A DNA stretch of 38,798 bases, from NCBI GenBank assembly GCA_022684035.1, contig JAJHSB010000042.1:1-38798 (forward strand), given 5' to 3'. Of this stretch, positions 18,759-28,147 are shown piece after piece. The notes beneath the pieces are model-generated. The model saw only the letters and a program-made list of their open reading frames with translations, was not told the origin of the DNA and searched no databases. The DNA comes from Candidatus Acetothermia bacterium (GTDB taxonomy: Bacteria; Bipolaricaulota; Bipolaricaulia; UBA7950). Every line of letters starts with the position of its first letter. Positions within the stretch are counted from its first letter, which is position 1. The position numbers were made by a program, and so were the translations under genes.

Positions 18759-19244
18759 ATGACTATACGAATCGGAATAGGGATAGATTTTCACCGGTTG
18801 ATACCCGGCAGAGCGCTGATAATCGGCGGCGTACAGATACCCTATCCGACCGGTCTGGCTGGACATTCTGATGCCGATGTCTTGATCCATTCAATCTGTG
18901 ATGGATTGCTCGGCGCTGCCGGTCTGAATGATATCGGTCATCATTTTCCTTCTTCTGACGAGCGTTATCAGAATATTTCGAGCCTCATCCTGCTCCGCGA
19001 TGTTGCAAAACTCATCGCTGCAAAAGGATATTCCGTCGTCAATATCGATAGTTGCATCATCGCGGAAAAACCGCAACTCGCCTCATATTTTGATGCGATG
19101 AAGAGCCAGATTGCCCCGCTCGTCAATGTCGCGCCAGAGATGATCAATATCAAGGCGACGACACCAGAAGGGATGGGAGCATTGGGACGACAAGAAGGAA
19201 TCGCTGCTCACAGCGCCTGTCTTATCGAAAAAAGAACCGCATAA
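18759..19244 (+). CDS. ispF: 2-C-methyl-D-erythritol 2,4-cyclodiphosphate synthase
   Basis: RIGIGIDFHRLIPGRALIIGGVQIPYPTGLAGHSDADVLIHSICDGLLGAAGLNDIGHHFP; C-terminal KATTPEGMGALGRQEGIAAHSACLIEK. Confidence 0.97.
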   Translation: MTIRIGIGIDFHRLIPGRALIIGGVQIPYPTGLAGHSDADVLIHSICDGLLGAAGLNDIGHHFPSSDERYQNISSLILLRDVAKLIAAKGYSVVNIDSCIIAEKPQLASYFDAMKSQIAPLVNVAPEMINIKATTPEGMGALGRQEGIAAHSACLIEKRTA

Positions 19245-20508
19245 TATCGTTGTAAGTGATGAGGAGTATCAACACGAGCAAGAGAATAAATCCACCGGTG
19301 TGGATCAGACTCTCTACCCGGGGAGGGAATGGTCGTCTTACCACGATCTCATAGAGTGCGAATAGAGCGCGACTGCCATCCAAAGCTGGGAATGGAATCA
19401 GATTAAACAGGCCTAGGCTTAAGCTGAGCAGCGCAAGAAAAGAGAAGAATACATGCGGCCCGGCGCGGATACCCTCTCCTACCATGTGAACGATCCCCAC
19501 CGGCCCGACAACTGCTTCGCCGAGCGGTATCTCTAGAATACTTATATAAATGAGTCTAATAAATGCTCCCAGTTGTTCCACTCCGGCGGAAATTCCGCGG
19601 AAGAACCCGAAGCGGCGGTAATTGGCCGGTAATCTCTCGACGATTATGCTGGTAAAGATCTCCTCAGGTGCCACGCCAGTCGTTGTAAGCACTATTTCCA
19701 TCTCTCTTTCGCCGCGGAGCAGAGTGAGATTAAGCGTATCAGCGGGGAGTATTTGTTCAATATGAAACAAGGCAAGTCTTATCCCGTCTATTCTTTCTCC
19801 TTCTATCGCGATGATTCGATCACCTGCCTGTAGACCAGCGTTGGCGAGGAATGAACCTTCCTCTAAGCTTAAAATGCGATTGGTAAATGGCGATCCGATA
19901 AGTATCCCGACGGCGTAATGGCCGCGCTCCGGGTCAAACCGAGGCCGAATCAAGTACAATCGAATTTCGCCATCCCGTTGGATGAGAAAATCGATCTCTT
20001 CTCCTTTGCTTGCGGCAATAATTGCTGTTACATCATGCGGGTTGTAGATCGGTACACCGTTGAGCGATATGATCGTATCGCCGAATTGTAACTGACCGTG
20101 CGCCGGGGTGTCAGGAATCGTTCCAGAGATTCGCTGGTAAGGGATACCGACAATCCAAAAGAGCGAGATAAAGATCACTAAAGTGACTAGGATATTGGCG
20201 GCCGGCCCAGCCAAACTGATCAGCAGCTTGACATAACCTGGTTTTGCAGTCAACAATCTTTCGCGTGGAATTGCTGAGTCGACTTCTGCCGACATAGTAT
20301 CCTCGCCGGCTATCTTCACATACCCCCCCAACGGAAGCATACGGAGGGAATAGAGTGTTTCACCAAAGCGACGCGCAATCAGCCTTGGCCCAAATCCGAT
20401 TGCAAACTCATCCACATACACCTTAAATTTCTTGGCAATGAGAAAATGGCCCAGTTCGTGCAGACCGACCAACAGGAGAATCGTTATCGCAAAGACAACC
20501 AAGGTCAT
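19222..20508 (-). CDS. rseP: Site-2 protease RseP family zinc metalloprotease
   Basis: HELGHFLIAKKFKVYVDEFAIGFGP, two PDZ-like regions, NLIPFPALDGSRALFALYE. Confidence 0.95.
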   Translation of the reverse strand: MTLVVFAITILLLVGLHELGHFLIAKKFKVYVDEFAIGFGPRLIARRFGETLYSLRMLPLGGYVKIAGEDTMSAEVDSAIPRERLLTAKPGYVKLLISLAGPAANILVTLVIFISLFWIVGIPYQRISGTIPDTPAHGQLQFGDTIISLNGVPIYNPHDVTAIIAASKGEEIDFLIQRDGEIRLYLIRPRFDPERGHYAVGILIGSPFTNRILSLEEGSFLANAGLQAGDRIIAIEGERIDGIRLALFHIEQILPADTLNLTLLRGEREMEIVLTTTGVAPEEIFTSIIVERLPANYRRFGFFRGISAGVEQLGAFIRLIYISILEIPLGEAVVGPVGIVHMVGEGIRAGPHVFFSFLALLSLSLGLFNLIPFPALDGSRALFALYEIVVRRPFPPRVESLIHTGGFILLLVLILLITYNDIMRFFFR

Positions 20509-21947
20509 TATTCTATCTCCTTTATCTCCATCTTCAGTACTTGTGTTGTTGCGGCAGTGATTTTGACCTCGTCGGCGAGTCGAATCCCCACTACCCAGAT
20601 TATCTTCTTGGCGTCACAGAGGAGTGGTATGTGCCGCCGCTCTGCATAAGGAACATGTTCGTCGATAAAAAAATCTTTTAATCGCTTCTCCGTTGCCATT
20701 CCCAGTGGTCTAAAGCGGTCACCCGGCCGGCGATTACGGAGTGAAAGCGGCAGCGTGATGCGATCAAAATCAGCGTATTCCGTCTTTGCCGGCGCACTAC
20801 AGATCTTTGCTAATGTCGGTCTCTTCTCTGTGACCGACAGAGTAAGCGTGACACCTAAATTCGTCAACTTATTCTCACCAATCACAATATTATAATCGAA
20901 AATCTTCTCTCTGTCCACTAAGACAGAACTATTACTGTATCCTTGTAGAAGGAGTTTGAGCGTATCTCCCTCTTTTAACGCCGTAGTTTTTGGAAGGTTG
21001 AGTTCCCAGCGATTAGAACCGGTATTGATTAAATCGAGCAAGCTTTTGATATGGACGAATTCGATATCTTTCAATGAGTTGCACAGCTTATATAGCGCAC
21101 CGCGAATGAGCAGTGGCTGCAGAGACGAATCTAAACTACGAAACACGGCAAGATCGAGTGAGATTGCCTGTTGTGACTTGCTCTTGATGACCATCGGCAA
21201 GTATTGGTTGGTAAAGAGAGTAAGCGAGTCATTTGCTTGCGTCATGAGGATCTCGGTTCGCTGAATCGTCTTTATGATGCGCGGATTGTAGCGAGTAAGA
21301 AGCGGTAGGAGTTCGTGGCGGATACAATTGCGCAGAGAAGTAAGCTCGATGTTTGTGTGATCCTCGCGCCATTGCAGATTCTTCTGCGCGGCAAACGCCT
21401 TTACCATTGTGCGTGTACAGGCAATTAAAGGACGAATATAGGGAAGTCGGACCGGCGGAATCCCCCTCAATCCGGAAAGACCACTACCGCGAATAAGATG
21501 CATGAGGAAAGTCTCCACTGAATCATCTAACGTATGACCGAGCGCCACTTTGGCTGCGTTTAACTGGTGAGCAGTCTGTGCGAGGAACCGGTACCGAGCA
21601 ATCCGTGCTCCTTCTTCCAAACTGACCTTTTCACGGTGGCAGAGTGCACGGACATCGCATCGACCGACAATTACTTCCAGTTTGCGGGCTCGCGCGAACT
21701 CTTCGACAAACCGGGCATCAGCAGCAGAGAGATCTCCCCGGAGTTGATGATCGAAATGAGCAACTGCCAGATTAATTCCCAACCGATCTCGCAATAAGAG
21801 GAGCACCTCAAGGAGAACGATTGAATCACTTCCGCCGGAGACAGCCGCCAAAACCAGCTCGTTCCGTTTGACCATTGAATAGTCAGCAATTATCATTGAA
21901 ACTTGCTCGATTATTGCATCGGCCGAAGTGTGACATTCAAACCTCAT
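20508..21947 (-). CDS. tilS: tRNA(Ile)-lysidine synthase
   Basis: LAAVSGGSDSIVLLEVL, VAHFDHQLRGDLSAADARFVEEFA, LGHTLDDSVETFLMHLIRGSGLSGLRGI. Start taken at MRFECHTS. Confidence 0.93.
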   Translation of the reverse strand: MRFECHTSADAIIEQVSMIIADYSMVKRNELVLAAVSGGSDSIVLLEVLLLLRDRLGINLAVAHFDHQLRGDLSAADARFVEEFARARKLEVIVGRCDVRALCHREKVSLEEGARIARYRFLAQTAHQLNAAKVALGHTLDDSVETFLMHLIRGSGLSGLRGIPPVRLPYIRPLIACTRTMVKAFAAQKNLQWREDHTNIELTSLRNCIRHELLPLLTRYNPRIIKTIQRTEILMTQANDSLTLFTNQYLPMVIKSKSQQAISLDLAVFRSLDSSLQPLLIRGALYKLCNSLKDIEFVHIKSLLDLINTGSNRWELNLPKTTALKEGDTLKLLLQGYSNSSVLVDREKIFDYNIVIGENKLTNLGVTLTLSVTEKRPTLAKICSAPAKTEYADFDRITLPLSLRNRRPGDRFRPLGMATEKRLKDFFIDEHVPYAERRHIPLLCDAKKIIWVVGIRLADEVKITAATTQVLKMEIKEIE

Positions 21948-22284
21948 TCTATGCTCCTGGATTGACGATTCCTTGGGGCGTAAATATTTATGTCTATTTA
22001 AGTAACCCCCCCGTTCTGTTTGGATCATGGACACGGCAGACAGAAAGGTTGAATGATTCACAGTTCACGGTTCGGAAAGAGTTCGTGGTTCGGAAAGAAA
22101 CTACAATCCATTTCTTATCCTCTCTGTTTTCTGTATGCTCTATGTCGGTCGTTGTTTCTCTATGTTCTCTGTGGTTAAATTTCCGTGGTTCGTAGTTCAA
22201 ATCCAACGTTCTGCTTCTTTCTTAATCTCGTTCTGGAACCCAAAACTCAAAACCTAACACCCTCTTCCCTATTTCTTCTTCTGT

Positions 22285-22308
22285 AATTGCGAGTCTGCGA
22301 AGCAATCC
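22285..22308 (+). repeat. REP-like palindrome
   Basis: aattgcgagtctgcgaagcaatcc. Confidence 0.7.
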
Positions 22309-22449
22309 TGTTATTTTAGCCTGTCCATACATGTTGTTGTTTGTTTTTAGCCATTTACCATTCACCAATAAGATCGTTGAACTATAAACTCTATAAACTC
22401 TATAAAGTCAATAAACTCTTTCTGAGCTACGAATCCTTGTTTCTCCTAT

Positions 22450-22605
22450 TTACGAATTTCGGGTAATGCAAAAATGTGCCCATTCCACAAGTAGTTCTTT
22501 ATACTGTAAATTAGATAGACAATCGAGAGACAGGCAAGCATCCGCTATATAGGTTTCCGCCATCTTCTGAGTATAAGCGATGCTGTTGGTCTTCATGATC
22601 ACGGC
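22450..22605 (-). pseudogene. C-terminal remnant of a second polyprenyl synthetase
   Basis: Reverse strand VIMKTNSIAYTQKMAETYIADACLSLDCLSNLQYKELLVEWAHFCITRNS* aligns to RAQELAEFYVADAALCLERVPNLQHKELLLEWAQYLIHRDS* of the intact gene at 23826-24902. Confidence 0.85.
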
Positions 22606-22771
22606 AACGGCGCCCGTTCATTCTCCGAGACCTCTGCCAGAGAAACCGGCCTGTTTATTGAGCGAGGGCACGAACTGGTGGAGAAACTAATATTTCCGTT
22701 CCACCATGAATTGCGCTAACGACCGGAGTTGCTCCTTTGCCGATGGGGAAATGGATGTTTCAACAACTTCG

Positions 22772-23797
22772 CTAGAAATTAAGCTTCAAATCTTTAAGCA
22801 GTTTCTCTAAGGAAATTCTCCTACTCCCCATTTGATGGAAGTTACGCGAGACTGCATCAGAAACTTTCTCATTAACAAAAGAGATAGTTACAGCATCGGC
22901 CTCGCCCACAAGCCAGAAAGCAAACCAATTGTCCCCCAACGCTATAGGGCCAGAGTAATTGGGTGGCGATGGTATCAGCCGAAACCGTTCACCCGTCTGT
23001 TTTTCTTTTTCCTTCAATGTTACGAGTGTCTCTTTTACCTGTGACGGGTTGGGGTGTTTTTGTACCTCTTCTTTGGTCGCTTGAGCATTGAAAAAGTACA
23101 AAAACTGCCTGGTTGTGTCTTGGTCTACCAATTCAATCCATTCTTGTAGCGCAAGGTAATACTCTTTTTCGTAAAACAAGGCCTCATTGATGGGTTGGCC
23201 ATATTCTCTGGGGCCAAAAACTAGACATGGTGTTTGTTCAAATAGAAACAGTTGCCGTCTGGCTTGTCTGGTAATGCGAGTCCCGAGTTCATACAACTCT
23301 TGCCTCGTATACGTACTAATTGGTTCACGAGCCAGCATTCGACTTATTTCTGCGATGATGCCTTCCTTCATCCGTTTCTTTAAGTCTCTCAGTGTATCAT
23401 AGTGCACGTAAAAAGGGATGTAGGGGACACTTTCTCCCCAATCTGCCCTGTCAGTGCCCTGAATGCCATGGAGGAATTTACGAAGATCTGCATCTCTTTC
23501 CTCCCCGCAATGAAGTGTTTTCACAAAGATAAGTATGGGTCTGTTATTAGAAATGGCCTCGTCAAACTCCTTTTTCACTGCTGGGCGCAGTGTTTTCCAT
23601 AAAATCAGAACAAATATGTCACAGTTTTTGACTTCGTCAATGTATACGGCCCGGCGATCCTTGCTCCTAGCCGACAATCCTTCAAACATAACTGGTTCTA
23701 ACTGTAACTCCAGGATCGCTATCTTGGCTATTTCCCTATCATACTCAAGCTCCCGCTTTGTTTGGGATGAACTAACAAATACCTTAAGCTTACTCAT
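22772..23797 (-). CDS. DUF4062/TIR-like N-terminal domain protein with unknown C-terminal domain
   Basis: 341 aa: MSKLKVFVSSSQTKRELEYDREIAKIAILELQLEPVMFEGLSARSKDRRAVYIDEVKNCDIFVLILWKTL, resembling the 'kVFvSSt..el..eR' DUF4062-type start. Confidence 0.6.
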   Translation of the reverse strand: MSKLKVFVSSSQTKRELEYDREIAKIAILELQLEPVMFEGLSARSKDRRAVYIDEVKNCDIFVLILWKTLRPAVKKEFDEAISNNRPILIFVKTLHCGEERDADLRKFLHGIQGTDRADWGESVPYIPFYVHYDTLRDLKKRMKEGIIAEISRMLAREPISTYTRQELYELGTRITRQARRQLFLFEQTPCLVFGPREYGQPINEALFYEKEYYLALQEWIELVDQDTTRQFLYFFNAQATKEEVQKHPNPSQVKETLVTLKEKEKQTGERFRLIPSPPNYSGPIALGDNWFAFWLVGEADAVTISFVNEKVSDAVSRNFHQMGSRRISLEKLLKDLKLNF

Positions 23798-23825
23798 CGT
23801 TATAACAATCCTTGCAGTAGTATCG

Positions 23826-24902
23826 CTAGGAATCTCTGTGGATCAAATATTGTGCCCATTCCAAAAGCAGCTCTTTATGCTGTAAGTTCGGCACGCGTTC
23901 CAAGCAAAGGGCAGCATCTGCCACGTAGAACTCCGCCAGCTCTTGAGCACGAACTACTCCGCCTAGCTTTATTATTAAATCAGTCGCCTTGGTGATCTCC
24001 GCTGGTGTTGCCGATACATTGCCCACTGTGCTCATTAGAACGGTCCGTTCTTTCTCGTTCGCGTTAGCCAAGGCATGATATAATAATACAGTCATTTTGC
24101 CTTCTCTTACATCGGAACCTACAGGTTTGCCAAGAATCTCTTCGCTGCCAATGAGACCCAAAATGTCATCGCGAAGTTGAAAGGCTGTCCCGCATTTGCC
24201 TGCAAATTCTGAGAGAGTTCTTACTGCTGGGTGTTCCGGGTCACTAACATTGAGGCCGATCATTGCCCCTGCCAGGCCCGCAAACCGAAATAAAGCTCCT
24301 GTCTTTTTCTCCAACATATCAATGATGCGATCAATATCGAGTTTATCAATCGGCAGCTTCGAATATTGAATATCAAGCATTTGCCCTTCGTCCAGCGCAT
24401 TTTGGACATGTCCGAAAAGATCGTTTGTTAGAAATGTAACTAGCTTGGGATCTACTGCATCGGTGTGGAAGAGATTGCCCAATAAAGACACCGACCATCC
24501 CTGTAGGATATCTCCGGCAAGTATCCCAACGGAAAGGCCATAATGCCTTGCTTCCTCTTCCGGATAGCCCATCTCATTCAAGGCTCGTCGATAGAACTCC
24601 TCATGCACGGTTGAATGGCCACGCCTCCGGTCGTCCCTGTCAATGATATCGTCATGGATAAGCGTCCAGGTGTGGTATACTTCGACTGCTGCTGCTGCTG
24701 GAAGCGCTATTTCTTCATCTCCCCCGACTGCCTTGCAGGCCAGAAACACTGTGGCAGGGCGGAGCGATTTCCCGCCCTTACTCAGGTAATGTAACGCTGC
24801 TTCTTGCATGTGACAGGGTTTAAAGTCTCTCTTTGCAGTATCTGACAGAAGATAACTGGTGATTTTTTCCCGATATTCTGTCAGGAGCGCCATTAATTTC
24901 AT
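23826..24902 (-). CDS. Polyprenyl synthetase (trans-isoprenyl diphosphate synthase)
   Basis: 358 aa with HDDIIDRDDRRRGHSTVHEEF (first DDxxD) and FQLRDDILGLIGSEEILGKPVGSDVREGK (second). Confidence 0.93.
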   Translation of the reverse strand: MKLMALLTEYREKITSYLLSDTAKRDFKPCHMQEAALHYLSKGGKSLRPATVFLACKAVGGDEEIALPAAAAVEVYHTWTLIHDDIIDRDDRRRGHSTVHEEFYRRALNEMGYPEEEARHYGLSVGILAGDILQGWSVSLLGNLFHTDAVDPKLVTFLTNDLFGHVQNALDEGQMLDIQYSKLPIDKLDIDRIIDMLEKKTGALFRFAGLAGAMIGLNVSDPEHPAVRTLSEFAGKCGTAFQLRDDILGLIGSEEILGKPVGSDVREGKMTVLLYHALANANEKERTVLMSTVGNVSATPAEITKATDLIIKLGGVVRAQELAEFYVADAALCLERVPNLQHKELLLEWAQYLIHRDS

Positions 24903-24931
24903 TTTTGGTTCTTCTCCAATTTAGTTGCTAA

Positions 24932-25086
24932 AAAGGATTCAAGGATTCAAGTGCTTATTATCTTAAGGATTTTATCTTAAGGATTCAAGGGTTCAAGTGC
25001 TTATTTTTTAGTAAGGATTTTATAAGCATTTCCCTCGAATCCTTACCCCGTACTTGATACGGGGCTTGATCCCCCTCGAATCCTCA
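24932..25086. repeat. Cluster of direct and inverted repeats between topA and the polyprenyl synthetase gene
   Basis: aaggattcaa(gg)(a/g)ttcaagtgcttatt occurs twice, facing ataagcatttccctcgaatcctt. Also a perfect hairpin CCCCGTA-cttga-TACGGGG at 25046-25064. Confidence 0.7.
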
Positions 25087-25120
25087 TAATCTTACCAACT
25101 TTTGGGAGATGATCCACTTT

Positions 25121-27397
25121 TCATAAATCCACCGTTTCTGCACACATCTTATTGCTGCATTTAAGGACGTCTCCTTTTTTGACAAGCACCCCTTGCCGGC
25201 AGTCCGGACAGATTTTAACCGGCATATCGCTCACAGCGAATTTGCAGGCAGGATAGGTGTTACAACCGTAAAAAACTTCTTTGCGTTTGGAGGAATATTT
25301 TTCGACAATTTCGCCAGCGCCGCATTTAGGACAAAGAATACCGGTTGAGACAGAGAAAGTCTCTTTGCACTGAGAATTCACGCAGCGGAGATAGCGACCG
25401 TATCGTCCATGGTGCAACGCCATTTGAGCACCGCATTTAGGGCAAATAATCTCCGTTGGCGGTTTATTGTCCAATTTCTCCAGGACAGAAAGAACTTCTA
25501 CTTTTTTCTCTGCATACCGGTAATCAAGGCTGGGCGGCAAATTTTGCGTTGTTTTACACTGGGGGTAGTTGGAGCATCCAAGAAAATGGGTTCCTTTCCA
25601 ATAACGGAGTTCCATCGGTCCATTACATTTTGGGCAGAGGCTGTCAGTAAAAATTTGAAATGGCTTGCCTTGTTGGTCAAACAGTCCATTTAATTTCTCT
25701 ATTTGGCGGGAGAATGGCTCGTAGAACTCTTTGAGTGCTGTCACTCGATCCATCTCTCCTGCTTCGATGAGATCGAGATCTTCCTCCATATGAGCCGTAA
25801 AGGCAATCGCTACTGTCTCAGGAATATGCTCTTCAAGAAAGTCTGCTACAACGCGGCCGAGTAAGGTGGGACGCAAACTTCCTTTCTCCTTGATAACGTA
25901 ATTCCGGTCTTGAATGGTGGAAACAATAGAAGCGTATGTACTGGGACGGCCAATCCCTGACTGCTCCAGCAGACGAACCAATCCTGCTTCAGTGAACCGC
26001 CGTGGCGGTTCGGTAAATTTTTGCATTGCTTCTACTTTTTCAAGTAGCAGAGAGTCGCCTTCTTTCAACCAGATAGGAAACAGCGGTTCAGCTTTTTCCT
26101 TACCATCGATCTTACTTGTCTCAAGGGCAAATTGGGTAAATGCCTTTTGAAATCCATCAAAGAGTAAGTTGCTGCCGGTTACCTCCAGGGTATATTGATC
26201 AGCGGAAATTACTCCTTTACGCTGGAGATAGATTGCCGGAGTCATCTGCGTGGCGAGGAACCGTGCGAAGATTAATTTATACAATTTCAATTGATCAGGA
26301 GAAAGGAACGACGCTATCTGCTCTGGACTGCGGGCCGGTGATGTCGGTCGAATCGCTTCATGTGCATCTTGTGCTTTTCGTTTGTTCTTGTAGTGACGAG
26401 CGGTCTTGCTCAGATATTCCTCCTCAAACTGATCTTTGATATAGGCACGTGCTTCAGAGAGAGCAGCAGTGGAAACCCGTACAGAGTCGGTCCTCATATA
26501 GGTAATAATTCCGGTAGTCTCTCCCGCAATCGTTACTCCCTCATATAATTCTTGTGCTATCTTCATCGTTTTGTTAGGAGAGAACCCTAAATTAGACGCT
26601 GCCGCTTGTTGCAATGAACTCGTAATAAATGGTGGCTGTGGATGTACACGACGTTGCTGCTCTGTAACCGTTTCCACAACGATCTGTGCTTGCTGGAGAT
26701 CTCTTTTGATTTTTTCTGCTTCCGCAGCAGTCGATATTTTGATCTTCTTGCCGTCTCTTCGCGTCAGCTTGGCGGAAAATGGCTTTCCATTACGTAGTGA
26801 GGCAATAATTTCCCAATACTCTTGGGCAATAAATTGCTCGATCTCTGCTTCGCGATCACTGATAAATCTCAGCGCCACCGACTGAACACGCCCGGCACTC
26901 AAGCCTTCATACTGATTTCCGGTAAGCGCCTTTGAGAGGAGAGGACTTGCGAGGTAGCCGACCAAGCGATCCAAGACACGGCGGGTTCGCTGCGCTTCCA
27001 CCTTGTTCGTATCAATCTCCTCCGTCTTACTGAGAGCCGCCTGAATCGCTCTTTCGGTAATTTCATTGAAGACCAACCGCCGGAAAGACGTCTCTTTTGG
27101 CGCAGCTTTACGCAAAACCTCAAACAGGTCATAGGCGATCGCTTCTCCTTCGCGGTCATGATCAGTGGCAAGAATTATTTCATCGGCTTGCTTAGCCGAT
27201 TTTTTTAACTTTATAATATGTATTCCTTGGACAGTGACGAATTTAGGTGCGAAATTTTTATCGATCTCTACTCCCAATTCCGTCTTTGGTAGATCGCGGA
27301 CATGTCCTCGCGATGAAAGGACGTGATACTCTTTATCAAGATAACGGGCGATCGTCTTTGCCTTTGTCGGTGATTCAACGATAACTAATTTTGACAA
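25121..27397 (-). CDS. topA: DNA topoisomerase I
   Basis: MSKLVIVESPTKAKTIARYLDKEYHVLSSRGHVRDLP, ATDHDREGEAIAYDL, GIITYMRTDSVRVS, C-terminal Cys4 zinc motifs. Confidence 0.98.
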   Translation of the reverse strand: MSKLVIVESPTKAKTIARYLDKEYHVLSSRGHVRDLPKTELGVEIDKNFAPKFVTVQGIHIIKLKKSAKQADEIILATDHDREGEAIAYDLFEVLRKAAPKETSFRRLVFNEITERAIQAALSKTEEIDTNKVEAQRTRRVLDRLVGYLASPLLSKALTGNQYEGLSAGRVQSVALRFISDREAEIEQFIAQEYWEIIASLRNGKPFSAKLTRRDGKKIKISTAAEAEKIKRDLQQAQIVVETVTEQQRRVHPQPPFITSSLQQAAASNLGFSPNKTMKIAQELYEGVTIAGETTGIITYMRTDSVRVSTAALSEARAYIKDQFEEEYLSKTARHYKNKRKAQDAHEAIRPTSPARSPEQIASFLSPDQLKLYKLIFARFLATQMTPAIYLQRKGVISADQYTLEVTGSNLLFDGFQKAFTQFALETSKIDGKEKAEPLFPIWLKEGDSLLLEKVEAMQKFTEPPRRFTEAGLVRLLEQSGIGRPSTYASIVSTIQDRNYVIKEKGSLRPTLLGRVVADFLEEHIPETVAIAFTAHMEEDLDLIEAGEMDRVTALKEFYEPFSRQIEKLNGLFDQQGKPFQIFTDSLCPKCNGPMELRYWKGTHFLGCSNYPQCKTTQNLPPSLDYRYAEKKVEVLSVLEKLDNKPPTEIICPKCGAQMALHHGRYGRYLRCVNSQCKETFSVSTGILCPKCGAGEIVEKYSSKRKEVFYGCNTYPACKFAVSDMPVKICPDCRQGVLVKKGDVLKCSNKMCAETVDL

Positions 27398-27454
27398 TTT
27401 TAATGACTCCCTATCAAAAATTTTGCTGATTATAAAAGAGAATGGTAGGTAAAA

Positions 27455-27892
27455 TCAACGAGCAATCATCTCGGCCAGAGCCCGCTCATATTGTTGTGCC
27501 ATCAACGGTGAAGAGATCATAAAGTCGGCGGACGACCGGTTACAAGCAATGGGAATATTCCATACGACAGCGATTCTGAGCAACGCCTTGACATCCGGAT
27601 CATGCGGATGTGGTTGAAATGGATCCCAGAAAAAGACGAGAAAGTCAATCTTCCCTTCGGTGATCTTTGCTCCGACTTGCTGGTCACCTCCCAAAGGCCC
27701 GCTGGCAAACCTAGTGAGAGCGAGGCCAGTCTTTTCTATGAGCATCGCCCCGGTTGATCCAGTAGCATACAGATTGTGACTCGCAAGTAAATCGCGATTA
27801 GAAACTACCCAATCAAGCAGCTCGGGTTTCTTGTTATCATGTGCGATAAGCGCGATATTTTTCTTGCTCTCCATTGTGAGTATATTTTGCAT
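27455..27892 (-). CDS. mgsA: Methylglyoxal synthase
   Basis: [101 protein letters not shown]. Confidence 0.97.
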   Translation of the reverse strand: MQNILTMESKKNIALIAHDNKKPELLDWVVSNRDLLASHNLYATGSTGAMLIEKTGLALTRFASGPLGGDQQVGAKITEGKIDFLVFFWDPFQPHPHDPDVKALLRIAVVWNIPIACNRSSADFMISSPLMAQQYERALAEMIAR

Positions 27893-28147
27893 GATCTGTT
27901 CTTCTCCTTAACCGACCGGTTTCGCTAAGTGTAGATCAAAGGAGCGGGAAAGGCAAATGATGGAAGGAGCAAAGAATGATAGCTGATGGAAATTATACAT
28001 TCAACGACCTCGATGAAAGTGCTTTTGCACTCTATCCTGCTCAATGATCTATGGCTACACCTCTCATCTCTATTGCAGAAAGAGAGATTGATCGGGTATA
28101 GTTCTTGCACCGGTCATGGTTGGAAGAGAGAGAAGATAGGAGAAGAA

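Noticed and set aside
21994-22206. ORF 'NHREHRETTTDIEHTENREDKKW'
   Set aside because: Translation of the low-complexity 'cacagagaacacagaga' repeat family, not a real protein.
22381-22421. Short tandem 'ataaactct' repeats considered as CRISPR-like
   Set aside because: Units are ~9 bp with no spacers and no cas genes. Matches the 'gaactctatgaac' intergenic repeat family.
22580-22719. Plus-strand peptide GLHDHGNGARSFSETSARETGLFIERGHELVEKLIFPFHHELR*, perhaps a creatininase-like C-terminal fragment
   Set aside because: Too short, overlaps the antisense polyprenyl synthetase remnant, and resemblance is only impressionistic. A tblastn would be needed.
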